From Chersky-840 sp963838775 (lineage in GTDB: Bacteria; Actinomycetota; Acidimicrobiia; Acidimicrobiales; UBA8190), in NCBI GenBank assembly GCA_963838775.1, contig CAWISP010000034.1, forward strand, positions 94,704 to 158,703: DNA of 64,000 nucleotides. The letters are read 5' to 3'. Shown in pieces: positions 26,333 to 35,707 of the stretch. Numbering within the stretch: position 1 is the first letter of the stretch; every line of letters begins with the position of its first letter. The notes beneath the pieces are model-generated. The model did not search any database, was not told the DNA's origin, and worked only from the letters and a program-made list of their open reading frames with translations. A program made the translations under genes and the position numbers.

Positions 26333-26871
26333 TCCTCGGACAGGATCGTGTACAGCTCCTTACCGGTGGCGCGGATGGCCGCCGTGGCCCGCTCCATCTG
26401 GGCGGGGTCCCCGGAACGGGCGATCTGCTTGGCCGCTCCCATCAGGTGCGCGGCGGAACGCATGAGCCCCTGGAACTCCGTGGCGAAGTCGACGTCGGTG
26501 TCCCACGGGGTGTTGCCGTACTTCTCGACGCGCTCGGCCGCTTCGGCCCGGCCCGCCTCGGTGAGCTCGTAGACGCGCTTGCCGTCCCGCTCCTCACACC
26601 GGACGAGGCCCTCGTCCTCGAACAACTGCAGCGTGGGGTACACCGAGCCGGGGCTGGGTCGCCAGGTGCCGCCGCTCTTCTCTTCCAGACGCCCGATGAG
26701 CTCGTAGCCGTGGGCGGGGCCATCGGAGAGCCCGCTGAGCAGGGCGGTACGGATGTCGCCGCGCCGCATACGACGCCCCCCGCCCCGCCAGTTGCCCCGG
26801 TCCGCTCCCCATTCGCCGGCGCCCCAAGGTGGGCGGCCGTGGCGTCCTCGCATTCTTCCGTCTTGGTGCAT
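26329..26871 (-). CDS. PadR-family transcriptional regulator
   Basis: Winged-helix regulator, usually an effector-responsive repressor of a transporter or stress gene. The DNA-binding domain runs from about residue 33 (RRGDIRTALLSGLSDGPAHGYEL) through GTWRPSPGSVYPTLQLFEDEGLVRCEERDGKRVYELTEAGR. The C-terminal dimerisation helices follow (MERATAAIRATGKELYTIL). The N-terminal 30 residues are Gly/Arg-rich (GRMRGRHGRPPWGAG), a form often seen in actinobacterial PadR proteins. ATG at 26871 after AAAGAGAA. A promoter with an AT-rich palindrome sits 65 bases upstream; no obvious target gene is adjacent, so autoregulation is the safest guess. Confidence 0.9.
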   Translation of the reverse strand: MHQDGRMRGRHGRPPWGAGEWGADRGNWRGGGRRMRRGDIRTALLSGLSDGPAHGYELIGRLEEKSGGTWRPSPGSVYPTLQLFEDEGLVRCEERDGKRVYELTEAGRAEAAERVEKYGNTPWDTDVDFATEFQGLMRSAAHLMGAAKQIARSGDPAQMERATAAIRATGKELYTILSED

Positions 26872-26935
26872 GGTGTTCTCTTTTCTGTGTCGAATCTCGG
26901 TCCGGACCCAGTGTCCAGACTGTTCTCGTACCAAC

Positions 26936-26964
26936 ATGATATATCGTTATCTATCGCAAGGCAA
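26936..26964 (-). promoter_or_regulatory. padR promoter with palindromic candidate operator
   Basis: On the minus strand TTGCCT (26959-26964) and TATCAT (26936-26941) are separated by exactly 17 bases, a convincing -35/-10 pair in DNA that is otherwise GC-rich. The palindrome GATATATC (26938-26945) overlaps the -10, and ATAACGATATATCAT-like text spans the spacer, which is where a PadR dimer would block transcription. Operator function is inferred. Confidence 0.6.
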
Positions 26965-27063
26965 GCCCCGGAAGGTGGGTGCTGAAGGGCCGCCCGTGAC
27001 GACATCGGGCGGCCCCGTGTCCGGGTGGCGACCGGCCCGGGCCGCGCCCCGAACCGCGCCGCC

Positions 27064-28593
27064 TCAGCCGAAGTCGACCTTGAACTCGGCCAGGGATTTC
27101 GGGAAGGTGCCGTCGAGGATGTTGTTCCGGTACGTCGACGAGGAATCGAACGACCAGATGTCGGCGAAGGCCACATCGTGGGAGACGAACCAGGCGCCCA
27201 TGTTGTCCATGAACGACGGGTCGTCGCCGAGCCCGTGTCCGTCCGTACGGTATTCGTCGGACCACTCCGGTATGGCGATGGGCTTTCCGTGGGCGGCCGC
27301 GAACGACGCCAGCCAATTGAACCCCCACTGCTGCGACAACTGGTTGGCCCAGGCGGCCGCGGGTGTGAACGGCGTACCCCAGAAGTTGTCGTAGTCGTCC
27401 GTGCCGACGTAGTCGACGTAGGCGTTGCCGGGATAGGCCTGGGCCGGGGTGTAGCTCGTGGAGCTGCCGCCGTCGGGGTTCCACACGAACTTGAATTGCT
27501 CGCCGCGCACGGCCCGCATGGTGGTCACGATCTGTTGCCAGAAGGCGACGAAGTCGGCGGCGTCAGTACTCGTCTGCACCGTCCAGGGGAACCAGTTGCC
27601 GGTGAACTCCCACCCCAGGCGCAAGATGGCGTCGGACTCGCCGGCGCTCACGAGGTTCTTGGCCAGGGTGGTGAAGTACGGGTCGTAGGCACCCGTCGCT
27701 CCTTGGGCCAGCGTCCCCACCCCGGGCAGGATCGGCACCCCCAATACGAGCCGGAACCCCGAGCCGCTCCACGCCGACGCTCCGGGAGCCTCGTCCATCG
27801 CCGCCCAGCCCTGGCTGCTGTCGAGATAGTCCGTGGCGTAGGTCAGATGGGCCCCGGTCGCCAGTTCGAAGTCGATCAACCCGTCGGGATTGCCGTAGCC
27901 GGCGTAGTCGCCGAGGGGAACCGAGTATCTGCCGCTCGACGCGGCTCCCGTGCCGAGGGTGATGGTGCCCGCCACCGCCAACGTGCGCACGCCCCGGGAG
28001 CTCCGGCACATCGACGTCAACACTCCCTCGGTCATCGTCGTGTACACATTCGACGTCGACCCCGACGCGGCGGCGAAAGACCCACTCGTCGTGGCGCTCC
28101 CGCCCGTCCCCGGAAGCGTGAACCCTTCGAAGCCGCGACTGTTGGTGACGACCTGCGAACGGTTGCTGGCCTCCGTCGTCTTGCTGAACGAGGCGGGGTG
28201 GCCGCCCGCATTCCCCTTCCACGACGCCGTCAAGGTGGCCGGAGCACCGGTACCCGTCAAGGTCGCACAGTTCAACGGGCTGGTAGTGAAGGTGGCACGG
28301 ACCCGTCCCGACGTGATCGTCACCGCGCCGTTCGAGGTGTGACAACCGAAGAGCGTTCCCGTGAGGCGCGACGAGTGCGCCTTGGTGTTCGACGTCGACA
28401 GACGCGGGGTGAACGACATGGTTCCCGACAGTTGACAGGTCACCGCGCCCGGAGCCGCCCCGTGGAACCGGTGCGAGCGCGCCGCGGCGGGCCCGGCCGC
28501 GACACCGAGGTACGCCACCATCACGATCGCGGCGGTGCAGGCGGCGATCGGCACCGTGGGCCTGTGGCACGTGAGGACCTGTCGGGCTTGCAC
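27064..28593 (-). CDS. Secreted protein: small repeat-family domain fused to GH26-like glycosidase
   Basis: Predicted exported hydrolase, about 509 residues. A signal peptide (PIAACTAAIVMVAYLGVAAGPAAA) is followed by a ~165-residue domain beginning VTCQLSGTMSFTPRLS, with Cys pairs and GFTLPGTGGSATTSGSFAA; the same domain type recurs in the genes at 48690 and 53805. The C-terminal half resembles family GH26: the acid/base Glu in LRLGWEFTGNWFPW and the nucleophile Glu in IAIPEWSDEY, with DYVGTDDYDNFWG between. GH26 members cleave beta-mannan or mixed-linkage glucan; substrate is not predictable here. GTG at 28593 follows GGAGAGGGA at good spacing; the open frame above it is not coding. Confidence 0.8.
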   Translation of the reverse strand: MQARQVLTCHRPTVPIAACTAAIVMVAYLGVAAGPAAARSHRFHGAAPGAVTCQLSGTMSFTPRLSTSNTKAHSSRLTGTLFGCHTSNGAVTITSGRVRATFTTSPLNCATLTGTGAPATLTASWKGNAGGHPASFSKTTEASNRSQVVTNSRGFEGFTLPGTGGSATTSGSFAAASGSTSNVYTTMTEGVLTSMCRSSRGVRTLAVAGTITLGTGAASSGRYSVPLGDYAGYGNPDGLIDFELATGAHLTYATDYLDSSQGWAAMDEAPGASAWSGSGFRLVLGVPILPGVGTLAQGATGAYDPYFTTLAKNLVSAGESDAILRLGWEFTGNWFPWTVQTSTDAADFVAFWQQIVTTMRAVRGEQFKFVWNPDGGSSTSYTPAQAYPGNAYVDYVGTDDYDNFWGTPFTPAAAWANQLSQQWGFNWLASFAAAHGKPIAIPEWSDEYRTDGHGLGDDPSFMDNMGAWFVSHDVAFADIWSFDSSSTYRNNILDGTFPKSLAEFKVDFG

Positions 28594-28732
28594 TGTCCCT
28601 CTCCGTCCGGGACCTCGCCGGCCCCGGCCCCCACTCTTGACGTCGGTCTCTACCCCGGCAATCGCCAGAATTAACGAACACGGCCTCCAACGGACGTCAC
28701 ACCCGGCGGCGTCGGACGCCGCCCGGCACGGC

Positions 28733-30151
28733 TCAGCGCTGGAGCGCCTTGACCTCCAGGTATTCCTCGAGGCCGTACTTGCCGAGCTCACGACCGATGC
28801 CGGACTGCTTGTAGCCGCCGAAGGGCGCCAGCGGGTTGAACCCTCCCCCGTTCACCTCGACCTGGCCACTGCGAAGTCTCCGGGCCACCTGCTCGGCGTG
28901 CCCCTTGTCCCCGGCCCACACCCCGCCGGCCAGGCCGTACACGGTGTCGTTGGCGATCTCGATCGCTTCTTCCTCGGTGTCGTAGGGGATGATCGAGAGC
29001 ACCGGCCCGAAGATCTCCTCCTGGGCGATGGTCATGTCGCGCGTGACGTTGGAGAACACCGTGGGCCGCACGAAGTACCCCTTGTCGAGGCCCTCGGGAA
29101 GCTCGGCACCACCGGTGAGCAGGGTCGCCCCTTCGTCGACCCCCTTATTGATGTAGCCGCGCACGCGCTCGAGCTGCGTCGAGGACACGAGCGGCCCCAG
29201 ACGGGTGTCGGCCTCGAACGGATCGCCCGGCTTGTAGGTCTCCGCCGTCTCCACCGCCAGTGCCTCGACCTCGCCCAGGCGCGACCGGGGCACGATCATG
29301 CGGGTCAGCGCCGAGCAGGTCTGGCCGGAGTTGATGTAGCAGGCGGCCACACCGGCGGGCACAGCCGCGGACAGATCGGCGTCTTCGAGGATGACGTTGG
29401 GCGACTTGCCCCCGAGCTCGAGGGCGACACGCTTCACACCCTCGGCGGCCAATTGCATGACGCGCTTTCCGGCGCGCGTCGACCCCGTAAACGACACCAT
29501 GTCGACGAGAGGATGCGACGCGATCGCCTCCCCGACGACGGGCCCCAGCCCGGTCACGAGGTTGAAGACGCCCGGCGGCAGACCGATGTCGTCGAGGATC
29601 TCGGCCAGGATGAAGGCGTTGAGCGGGGCCACCTCGCTCGGCTTCAGTACCACGGTGCACCCTGCCGCCAGCGCGGGCGCCACCTTGGCCGCGATCTGGT
29701 GCAACGGGTAGTTCCACGGCGTGATGGCTCCCACCACGCCCACGGGCTCGCGTACGATGAGCGAGTTCCCCACCTCTTCCTCGAAGGGGAACTCGGTGGC
29801 AAGCTGCGCGGCGGCCGAGAAACTCATCACAGGCAATCCCACCTGGATGAGGTTCGACAGCGTGAAGGGCATGCCGACCTCCTGCGAGATCAACGTGGCG
29901 ATCTCGACCGTGCGTGCCGTCAAGGCTTCCTGGACGCGCTCGAGGATCTTGGACCGCTCATCTCTCGACGTTGTCGACCATTCCCCGAAGGCATCCGCGG
30001 CGCAGCGTGCGGCCCGGTCCACGTCCTCGGGCGTGCCGGCGGGGATGGTCCCGATGACCTCCTCGGTCGCCGAGTTGACGACTTCGATCACGCCCGTGCC
30101 CGTCGAGGGCACCCAGGCCCCACCGATGTAGAGCTTGTCCCGTACCTCCAT
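28733..30151 (-). CDS. NAD(P)-dependent aldehyde dehydrogenase
   Basis: Oxidises an aldehyde to the acid. Catalytic Cys lies in INSGQTCSALTRM, the general-base Glu in ALELGGKSPNVI, the cofactor loop in VSFTGSTRAGKRVM, and the ITPWNYPLHQIAAKVAPALAAGCTVVLKPSEV-type segment is complete. The C-terminus ends FGGYKQSGIGRELGKYGLEEYLEVKAL. 472 residues, normal. ATG at 30151 follows AGGAGGG. Substrate cannot be told from sequence; the class is close to betaine/long-chain aldehyde dehydrogenases. It stands alone between the glycosidase and the MFS carrier. Confidence 0.93.
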   Translation of the reverse strand: MEVRDKLYIGGAWVPSTGTGVIEVVNSATEEVIGTIPAGTPEDVDRAARCAADAFGEWSTTSRDERSKILERVQEALTARTVEIATLISQEVGMPFTLSNLIQVGLPVMSFSAAAQLATEFPFEEEVGNSLIVREPVGVVGAITPWNYPLHQIAAKVAPALAAGCTVVLKPSEVAPLNAFILAEILDDIGLPPGVFNLVTGLGPVVGEAIASHPLVDMVSFTGSTRAGKRVMQLAAEGVKRVALELGGKSPNVILEDADLSAAVPAGVAACYINSGQTCSALTRMIVPRSRLGEVEALAVETAETYKPGDPFEADTRLGPLVSSTQLERVRGYINKGVDEGATLLTGGAELPEGLDKGYFVRPTVFSNVTRDMTIAQEEIFGPVLSIIPYDTEEEAIEIANDTVYGLAGGVWAGDKGHAEQVARRLRSGQVEVNGGGFNPLAPFGGYKQSGIGRELGKYGLEEYLEVKALQR

Positions 30152-30232
30152 GACCGACCCTCCTGACTGGCTCCCGGGCCGGTGCGACCGGTCCCGGGCC
30201 GGTGCGGCAGACGCACGCGGACAGCCCCGATG

Positions 30233-31882
30233 CTATGCGGGGAGGGGTGGGCCCGTCCCTCCGGGTTGGGCGACGTCGTCGCGGGGCGGGCCGTCGTGAT
30301 CCTCGGGATCGACCTCAGGATGATCCTCGGGGACGGCCGCGGGGTCATCCGGGGCGATCGGCTGGTAGGGGTTGCCCAGGATGTGGCGGGCCATGTCGAA
30401 GATCGAGGCCGAATCGGCGTCGGCCGCGGTCACCACACCACCGAGGAGCGAGCGGTCGCGTCCGGTCACCTGCTCGATGACCGAGTCCCCCATCCGTTGC
30501 ACGAGGTCGCCCATCTCGGCCCGTTCCTGGCCCTTCGGGATCCGCAGCCAGCACATCACCACCGCCTGGACGAGCCCCGTCGCCGCGGGCCAGAGCCAGA
30601 TCGTCCGGTAGTCGCCGGTCAGGTCGACCACCCAGGCGGCCAGGAAGGAGAACACCATGGCAAAGAGGCTGAACGGCGCCACGAGCTTGCCGAGGAGCTC
30701 CGCCATCCCCCCCGAGCGCGGCAGAAGCTGCAGGAGCATGGGGGCGAGGGCGATGACGAAGGCGGCGAAGAACGGTCCCCCCACGAACGCCAGCACCACC
30801 GACTGCCAGATGTGGGTGGTCGTGAACTGCACGAGCGAGATCACCGTTCCCGCCACCGGCGTCAGGACGGCGATCTGCTTGCGCGTGAACACCCGACTCA
30901 GGCCGTAGCCGAGGGCGAGGCCGAGCATCACCACCGGCACGCCGCTCACCCAGCCGGCGATGGTCTGCGCATTGGCGCCGGCGTGCTGGACCTTCTGAAA
31001 GTAGACGATGGCGAGGTATCCCGTGGCGCTGAGCCCGGCCCAGAACACCAGGACACCGGTGACGAGGACCTTGGCGTTGGGCACCTCGAGGACCTCGGCG
31101 ACCTCGTCGCGCCACGGGCGCGCCCGGGTGTGCCGTTCGCGCTCGGCGACCTCGCGTGCCGCCGGGGACTCGCGCACGAGCAGGAGCACGACGAAGGCGA
31201 CAACCACCATGAACCCGCCGGCCTCGCGGAAGGCCAGGTTCCAGGTGGAGGGATCGTGCGCCTTCCACGTGGCGATGACGGTGCCCTTGATCACCAAGCT
31301 GACGAGGATGCCGAGCACACCGATGAGCGCGGCCGCCTTCACCGACCGGCTCTTGCCGAATGTCTCGGGGATGGCCGCCACATTGGTGAGCCCGAACACG
31401 ACGCTGGCCGTCTTCACACACACGATCAGGAGGACCAGGGGCCAGAACCCCCCCACGAGCGTGTACGCCCACGTGCACACGCCCATGATCAGCAGTCCGG
31501 CGGCCATGTACGGCGCCCGGCGCCCGGCGGCCGATTTGGTGCGGTCGCTGGCGCGCCCCAGCAATGGATAGGCGAGCCAGCCGATCAACCGGTTGGCCGT
31601 GAGGGCGAAGGTGATGGCCAGCGCGCTCGACACCCGGGCCGAGACGAGCAGGGTGAGCAGGACCCCCGATACCGCCAGGTTGGCCCGGGGCCCCACCAGG
31701 CCGAGGGTCAGCCCGATGAAGCTCCGCAGCCGCATGCGGTCGATCCCCGCGGCGGGGCTTCCGGCTTCGGTGTCCGGGGTCCCGACCTCGGGCACGACGT
31801 CTGTCACCGGAAAGCCATCGGCAGCCCCGGGCCCTGACACGAGCGAACGATCACCCGATCCGGCCGCATCGGGACCATTCAT
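30233..31882 (-). CDS. MFS / GPH-type cation symporter
   Basis: Twelve-helix transporter of the MFS_2 (glycoside-pentoside-hexuronide:cation) type. The conserved cytoplasmic loop between helices 2 and 3 is GRASDRTKSAAGRRAPYM, and many hydrophobic helices follow at regular spacing. The N-terminal 45 residues (acidic, before RMRLRSFIGLTLGL) and C-terminal ~75 residues (PDDPAAVPEDHPEVDPEDHDG) are long, acidic and presumably cytoplasmic; the latter carries conserved-looking text (FDMARHILGNPYQPIAPDDP). Substrate unknown. 549 residues. It lies 77 bases upstream of nothing obviously co-regulated except the aldehyde dehydrogenase that follows on the same strand. Confidence 0.85.
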   Translation of the reverse strand: MNGPDAAGSGDRSLVSGPGAADGFPVTDVVPEVGTPDTEAGSPAAGIDRMRLRSFIGLTLGLVGPRANLAVSGVLLTLLVSARVSSALAITFALTANRLIGWLAYPLLGRASDRTKSAAGRRAPYMAAGLLIMGVCTWAYTLVGGFWPLVLLIVCVKTASVVFGLTNVAAIPETFGKSRSVKAAALIGVLGILVSLVIKGTVIATWKAHDPSTWNLAFREAGGFMVVVAFVVLLLVRESPAAREVAERERHTRARPWRDEVAEVLEVPNAKVLVTGVLVFWAGLSATGYLAIVYFQKVQHAGANAQTIAGWVSGVPVVMLGLALGYGLSRVFTRKQIAVLTPVAGTVISLVQFTTTHIWQSVVLAFVGGPFFAAFVIALAPMLLQLLPRSGGMAELLGKLVAPFSLFAMVFSFLAAWVVDLTGDYRTIWLWPAATGLVQAVVMCWLRIPKGQERAEMGDLVQRMGDSVIEQVTGRDRSLLGGVVTAADADSASIFDMARHILGNPYQPIAPDDPAAVPEDHPEVDPEDHDGPPRDDVAQPGGTGPPLPA

Positions 31883-31959
31883 CGGCGCCAGCCTACGGGA
31901 GCCCTCCCGTCACCGGGGCTCGCCGCTCGGGCTCGAGGGATACCGGGCGACGGCCGTGA

Positions 31960-32801
31960 TCAGGAGGGGCGCTCGGGGAGCACGGCCGCGATCTGATCCC
32001 GCACGGGGACGAATTCGGGCATCACGAAGTCCCGCCGCAGCCAGTTGGCACCGTCGACGACCAGGGTGTGGCCGGTGACGAACGAAGCGTAGGGCGAACA
32101 CAGCCAGGTGGCCGCCCAGCCGAGCTCATGCAGCCGTCCCAGGCGCCCCGCCGGCGAGCGCCGGGCGTCGACGTCGTCGCCCTCCGTGCGCAGGGCCTTG
32201 AGGTCGGCCCGCATGTCCTCGTGGGGAAAGAGCCCGGGGGCCAGCGCGTTCACCCTGACCCCGCGGGGGGCCCATTCGACGGCCAGGGTCTTGGTCAGGT
32301 TGCCCACGCCGGCCTTGGCGGCGGCCGTGTGGACCATGCCCGGACCACCCGTGAAGGACTGCGTGGCCAGGATGTTGCAGATCGCCCCGGCGTCGCTCGC
32401 CGCGCTCGCCCGGCGGAACAGCTCCTGGGAGCAGAAGAAGGTGCCGTCGAGCACGATCTGGGTCACTGCCCGCCAGCCGTTGGGGCTCAGGTCCTCGGAG
32501 GGGACGGGGAAGTTGGCGGCGGCGTTGTTGACGAGGACGCGAGCTGGCCCGAGTGCTTCCTCGAGCTCGTCGAACGCCGTGGCGATGTCTTCGGCGCGTC
32601 GGATGTCGGCCCCGGCATGCGCGGCCCGGCCTCCCACCGCTTCCACGGCAGCCACGCCGGCCTGGCGGTGGTCCTCGGCGCGCGACAGGATGCCGACCGC
32701 CGCGCCCAGCGCGCGAACTCGACGGCGATGGCCTTGCCGAGGCCGGTCCCTCCCCCCGTCACCACGACCGTGGTCCCGTCGAAGGTGCCCGGTGGCAACA
32801 T
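31960..32801 (-). pseudogene. 2,4-dienoyl-CoA reductase-like SDR with a one-base frameshift
   Basis: Short-chain dehydrogenase of the peroxisomal/mitochondrial DECR type, which reduces 2,4-dienoyl-CoA. The first ~31 residues (TVVVTGGGTGLGKAIAVEFAR) read in one frame from ATG 32801. From about 32708 the rest (GAAVGILSRAEDHRQ, VLVNNAAANFPVPSEDL, GPGMVHTAAAKAGVGNLTKTL, AVEWAPRGVRVNALAPGLF) continues in another frame, consistent with one missing base in CGCTGGG. The DECR signature with HTAAAKAG instead of a YxxxK is clear. It forms a pair with the isomerase-like crotonase 41 bases upstream. Either a recent null mutation or a sequence error. Confidence 0.8.
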
Positions 32802-32842
32802 CGTCTGCCCCGGGGCGGGCGGCTCGGGAAGTGGCACGCCCT

Positions 32843-33673
32843 CTACTTGCCCTCGAAGACGATGGGCTGCTTCTTGGCCTTGGCCGCGTAGCCGGCGGGC
32901 ATGTCGTCGGACACGAACTCGATCGCCGAGCTCATGGCGCCGAACCGCATGGCCTCGGTGAAGCCCCGGTAGGTGAAGCCGTCCACGGTGCGCTTGATGC
33001 TTTGCACCGCGAGGGGGGCGTTGGCAGCGATCTCCTCGGCGATGCCCATCGCCGTCGGGAGCAGTTCCTCGGTGGAGGTCACCTGCTGCACCACGCCGAT
33101 GCGCTCGGCGGTACGGGCATCGAGGCGTCGGCCCGTGAAAGCGAGCAACTTGGCCCAGCCCGCCCCGGCCTCGTGTGCCAATCGCAGATCGCCTCCCGCG
33201 TCGATGCCGACGCCCACCTGTGCTTCGGGCAGGGCGAACACGGCGTCCTCGGCGGCGATTCGGATGTCGGACATGAGCACGAGCTCGAAACCGAAACCCA
33301 GGCAATAGCCCTGGACGGCGGCGACGATGGGTTGGGGGAGCTCGGCGAACACCTTGAAACGCTCGTGGGCCCAGCGGATGCCCTCGTAGTAGTTGCGCGC
33401 TTTCTCGGCCGGGGAGCGGCCCGTCACCCGGTCCTCGGGCATGCCCAGGTCGATGCCGGCACAGAAGGCCCGGCCCTCACCCCGAAGGACGACGACACGC
33501 ACCCGCTCGTCGAAGCGGATCTGGTCGGCACGAGCGCCCAGCTGGCGCGTGGATTCCCAGCTCCAGGCGTTGAGCTTGTCGGGCCGGTTGAGCGTGAGCA
33601 CCGCCACGTGCCCCTCGACGGTCAGGTCGAGATGCCACTCGTCTTCGGCGACGACGGGCGAGGTCCTGAACAT
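32843..33673 (-). CDS. Crotonase-family dienoyl-CoA isomerase-like protein
   Basis: Enoyl-CoA hydratase/isomerase fold with both oxyanion-hole segments (GRAFCAGIDL and VQGYCLGFGFEL). Glu in FALPEAQVG and Asp eight residues later in VGVGIDAGG match the acidic pair used by delta3,5-delta2,4-dienoyl-CoA isomerase (ECH1), so it is probably that enzyme rather than a plain hydratase. The downstream dienoyl-CoA reductase gene fits the same pathway, the auxiliary steps of unsaturated fatty-acid oxidation. ATG at 33673 follows CGGAGCACC; the frame is open 29 codons further but those are not crotonase-like. 276 residues, intact. Confidence 0.82.
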   Translation of the reverse strand: MFRTSPVVAEDEWHLDLTVEGHVAVLTLNRPDKLNAWSWESTRQLGARADQIRFDERVRVVVLRGEGRAFCAGIDLGMPEDRVTGRSPAEKARNYYEGIRWAHERFKVFAELPQPIVAAVQGYCLGFGFELVLMSDIRIAAEDAVFALPEAQVGVGIDAGGDLRLAHEAGAGWAKLLAFTGRRLDARTAERIGVVQQVTSTEELLPTAMGIAEEIAANAPLAVQSIKRTVDGFTYRGFTEAMRFGAMSSAIEFVSDDMPAGYAAKAKKQPIVFEGK

Positions 33674-33798
33674 TGGTGCTCCGATCGTGCTGCGGTGCGC
33701 AACGCAAGGCCAGTGCCACCGCCGTTTCTCCGGCGGCGAGTATCGCACGAGCGGACTCACCCCGGTCGAGCGAGACGGTCATGGGGGACCGGCCCGGA

Positions 33799-35484
33799 TC
33801 AGGGCCGGTTGTCGGTCCCCCCGTAGTCCACCGCATCACCGAACGGATAAACGTTGCCGTCGAGGCCGTAGATCCAGTATCCGCCCCCGTCGGGCGTCGG
33901 GGTCATACCCGACACCAACGAGGAGAGCGCCTGGGGAGCCCCGAATTGCGGGGCGTCCCCGAGGTTGGCGACGTCCCCGAGGGCGTCAACCAACCAGTAG
34001 CCGTGGCCGTCGGCGGTCGGGGCGATACCGACGGCACCACCGGCCGGGCCGGCGGGGTCGGGCCATGACCCGTAGTTGCCGGCGTCACCGAAGGCGTCCA
34101 CGGTTCCGTCCGCCTCGAGCATCCAGTACCCACGGTGGTCCGGAGTGCCGACCGCGGCCACGACATCATCGACATTGATTCCCATGGCGGGAAGTGATCC
34201 GGGAAACTCGACGGTGGTGGCTTGCCCGAAGCTGAACACTCCGCCCTCGGCGTCGACGATCCAGTACCCCCCGTCTGACAAGGCCACCAGCCCCACCACC
34301 TCGTTGGTCAAGATGCCGGCCCCTGAGAGAGTTCCCGCCGTCCCAGCGTCGCCGAAGGCGAGCACGCTGCCGGCATCGTCGACGAGCCAGTATCCGGCCC
34401 TGTCGGGGCTGACCGTCATCGCGACAAAGTCACTACCAGGCAAATTCGGCACACCGGGCAGACTGAGGTCGGGGGCATCCCCGAAATGCGACACGGTGGC
34501 GTCACTGGCGGCGAGCCAGTATCCGTGGCCGTCTGCGGTCGAGCCGAGCCCGATGGTCGCACGGGCGTAAAAAGGATCACTGGCCGCCATGCCGAGGACC
34601 GGTTTGGTCAGGGCCTTGCCGCCCATCGATCCCAGGAAGGGCGCCCCTCCGAAGGTGAAGATCCCGCCGTCCGACGCCACGAGCCAATAGCCGCCCGTGA
34701 CCAGGTCGAAGGACATCCCCACGACCGGCTTGGCCAATGCTCTACCGCCCATCGATCCCAGGAACGGCGCGTCGTAGGCGAAGATCCCGCCGTCCGACGC
34801 CACGAGCCAATATCCGCCTGTGTCGAGGTCTTCAGCCATACCGACGATGGGTTGGCTCAGCGCAATGGCCCCGGTCGATCCGTAGAACGGTGCGCCGCCG
34901 AAGGCGAAGATCCCACCGTCGCTCGCCACTTCCCAGTACCCGCCGGTGTCGGGGTCGTAGGCCATGCCGACGATGGGCCTGTCCAGGTGTTTGCCGCCCA
35001 TCGATCCCAGGAACGGCGCACCGAAGGCGAAGATCCCACCGTCGCTCGCCACTTCCCAGTACCCGCCGGTGTCGGGGTCGTAGGCCATGCCGACGATGGG
35101 CCTGTCCAGGTGTTTGCCGCCCATCGATCCCAGGAACGGCGCACCGAACGCGAAGATCCCGCCGTCCGAGGCCACCTCCCAGTAGCCGTCCGTGTCGGTG
35201 TCGGTCGCCATCCCCACGATGGGTTGGGTCAGGTGCTTGCCTCCCATCGACCCGGAGAAGGGCGCATTGCCGAAGGAGAACAGGCCGCCGTCCGAGGCCA
35301 CCTCCTAGTAGCCGGATTTGACCGTGTCGAAATGGGGCTTGGCCTCGGCGATGTGCCCGGGCACCACAGACGGTGTTCTGCCTTGGGCGGCGACGGGGAC
35401 GGTCGTGGCCACCACGAACAGCAGAGAGCCGATGGCCAGAACCGGCACTCGGGCCCAAGCGCAGTGGCGATTCCTCGTGCCCAC
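33799..35484 (-). pseudogene. Secreted GYW-repeat protein with in-frame amber stop
   Basis: Signal peptide VPVLAIGSLLFVVATTVPVAAQ, then about twelve ~41-residue repeats with the pattern GYWxVASDGGIFxFGxAPFxGSMGGxxLxxPIVGMA. Such repeats are common in Acidimicrobiia surface proteins and probably form beta-propeller blades (inference). The first repeat reads GY-stop-EVASDGG: TAG at 35305-35307 replaces the TGG tryptophan found in every other unit, in the same frame. GTG at 35484 with GGAGGT seven bases away is the best start. Translation should stop after about 60 residues unless amber is read through, so the repeats would not be exported. The remaining frame of 500 codons is otherwise open. 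Confidence 0.8.
34900..35145. repeat. Two identical 123-bp tandem units inside the GYW-repeat gene
   Basis: 34900-35022 and 35023-35145 are identical in all 123 positions, exactly 41 codons each. Neighbouring repeat units of the same protein differ in many codons. The identity shows a recent duplication or gene conversion within the gene. Confidence 0.93.
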
Positions 35485-35652
35485 GGTGCGACCTCCTCGA
35501 GTCCAAGGCTCAGACATCTGAGAACCGCGTGTCGGCGAATCACCACGTAACCACGGACATTTGGTCAGGTCAACCATCTCGGGGCCCTCGATGCGGGCCC
35601 GCCGCCGTAGCCGGTTCCTCCGGACTTAGATAGGATTCGCTATGTAACTTTG

Positions 35653-35662
35653 GCTACGTAGC
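35653..35662. promoter_or_regulatory. Palindromic candidate operator before the TetR gene
   Basis: GCTACGTAGC is a perfect 10-bp palindrome 46 bases before the TetR start; a related half, GCTATGTAAC, lies 14 bases upstream. TAGGAT near 35632 could be the -10 element. Position and symmetry fit autoregulation by the TetR protein; this is inferred. Confidence 0.45.
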
Positions 35663-35707
35663 TTCCGTGCGTGAAATGGTCCCCCAGGGTTGATCGGAAG
35701 GAGCCAG

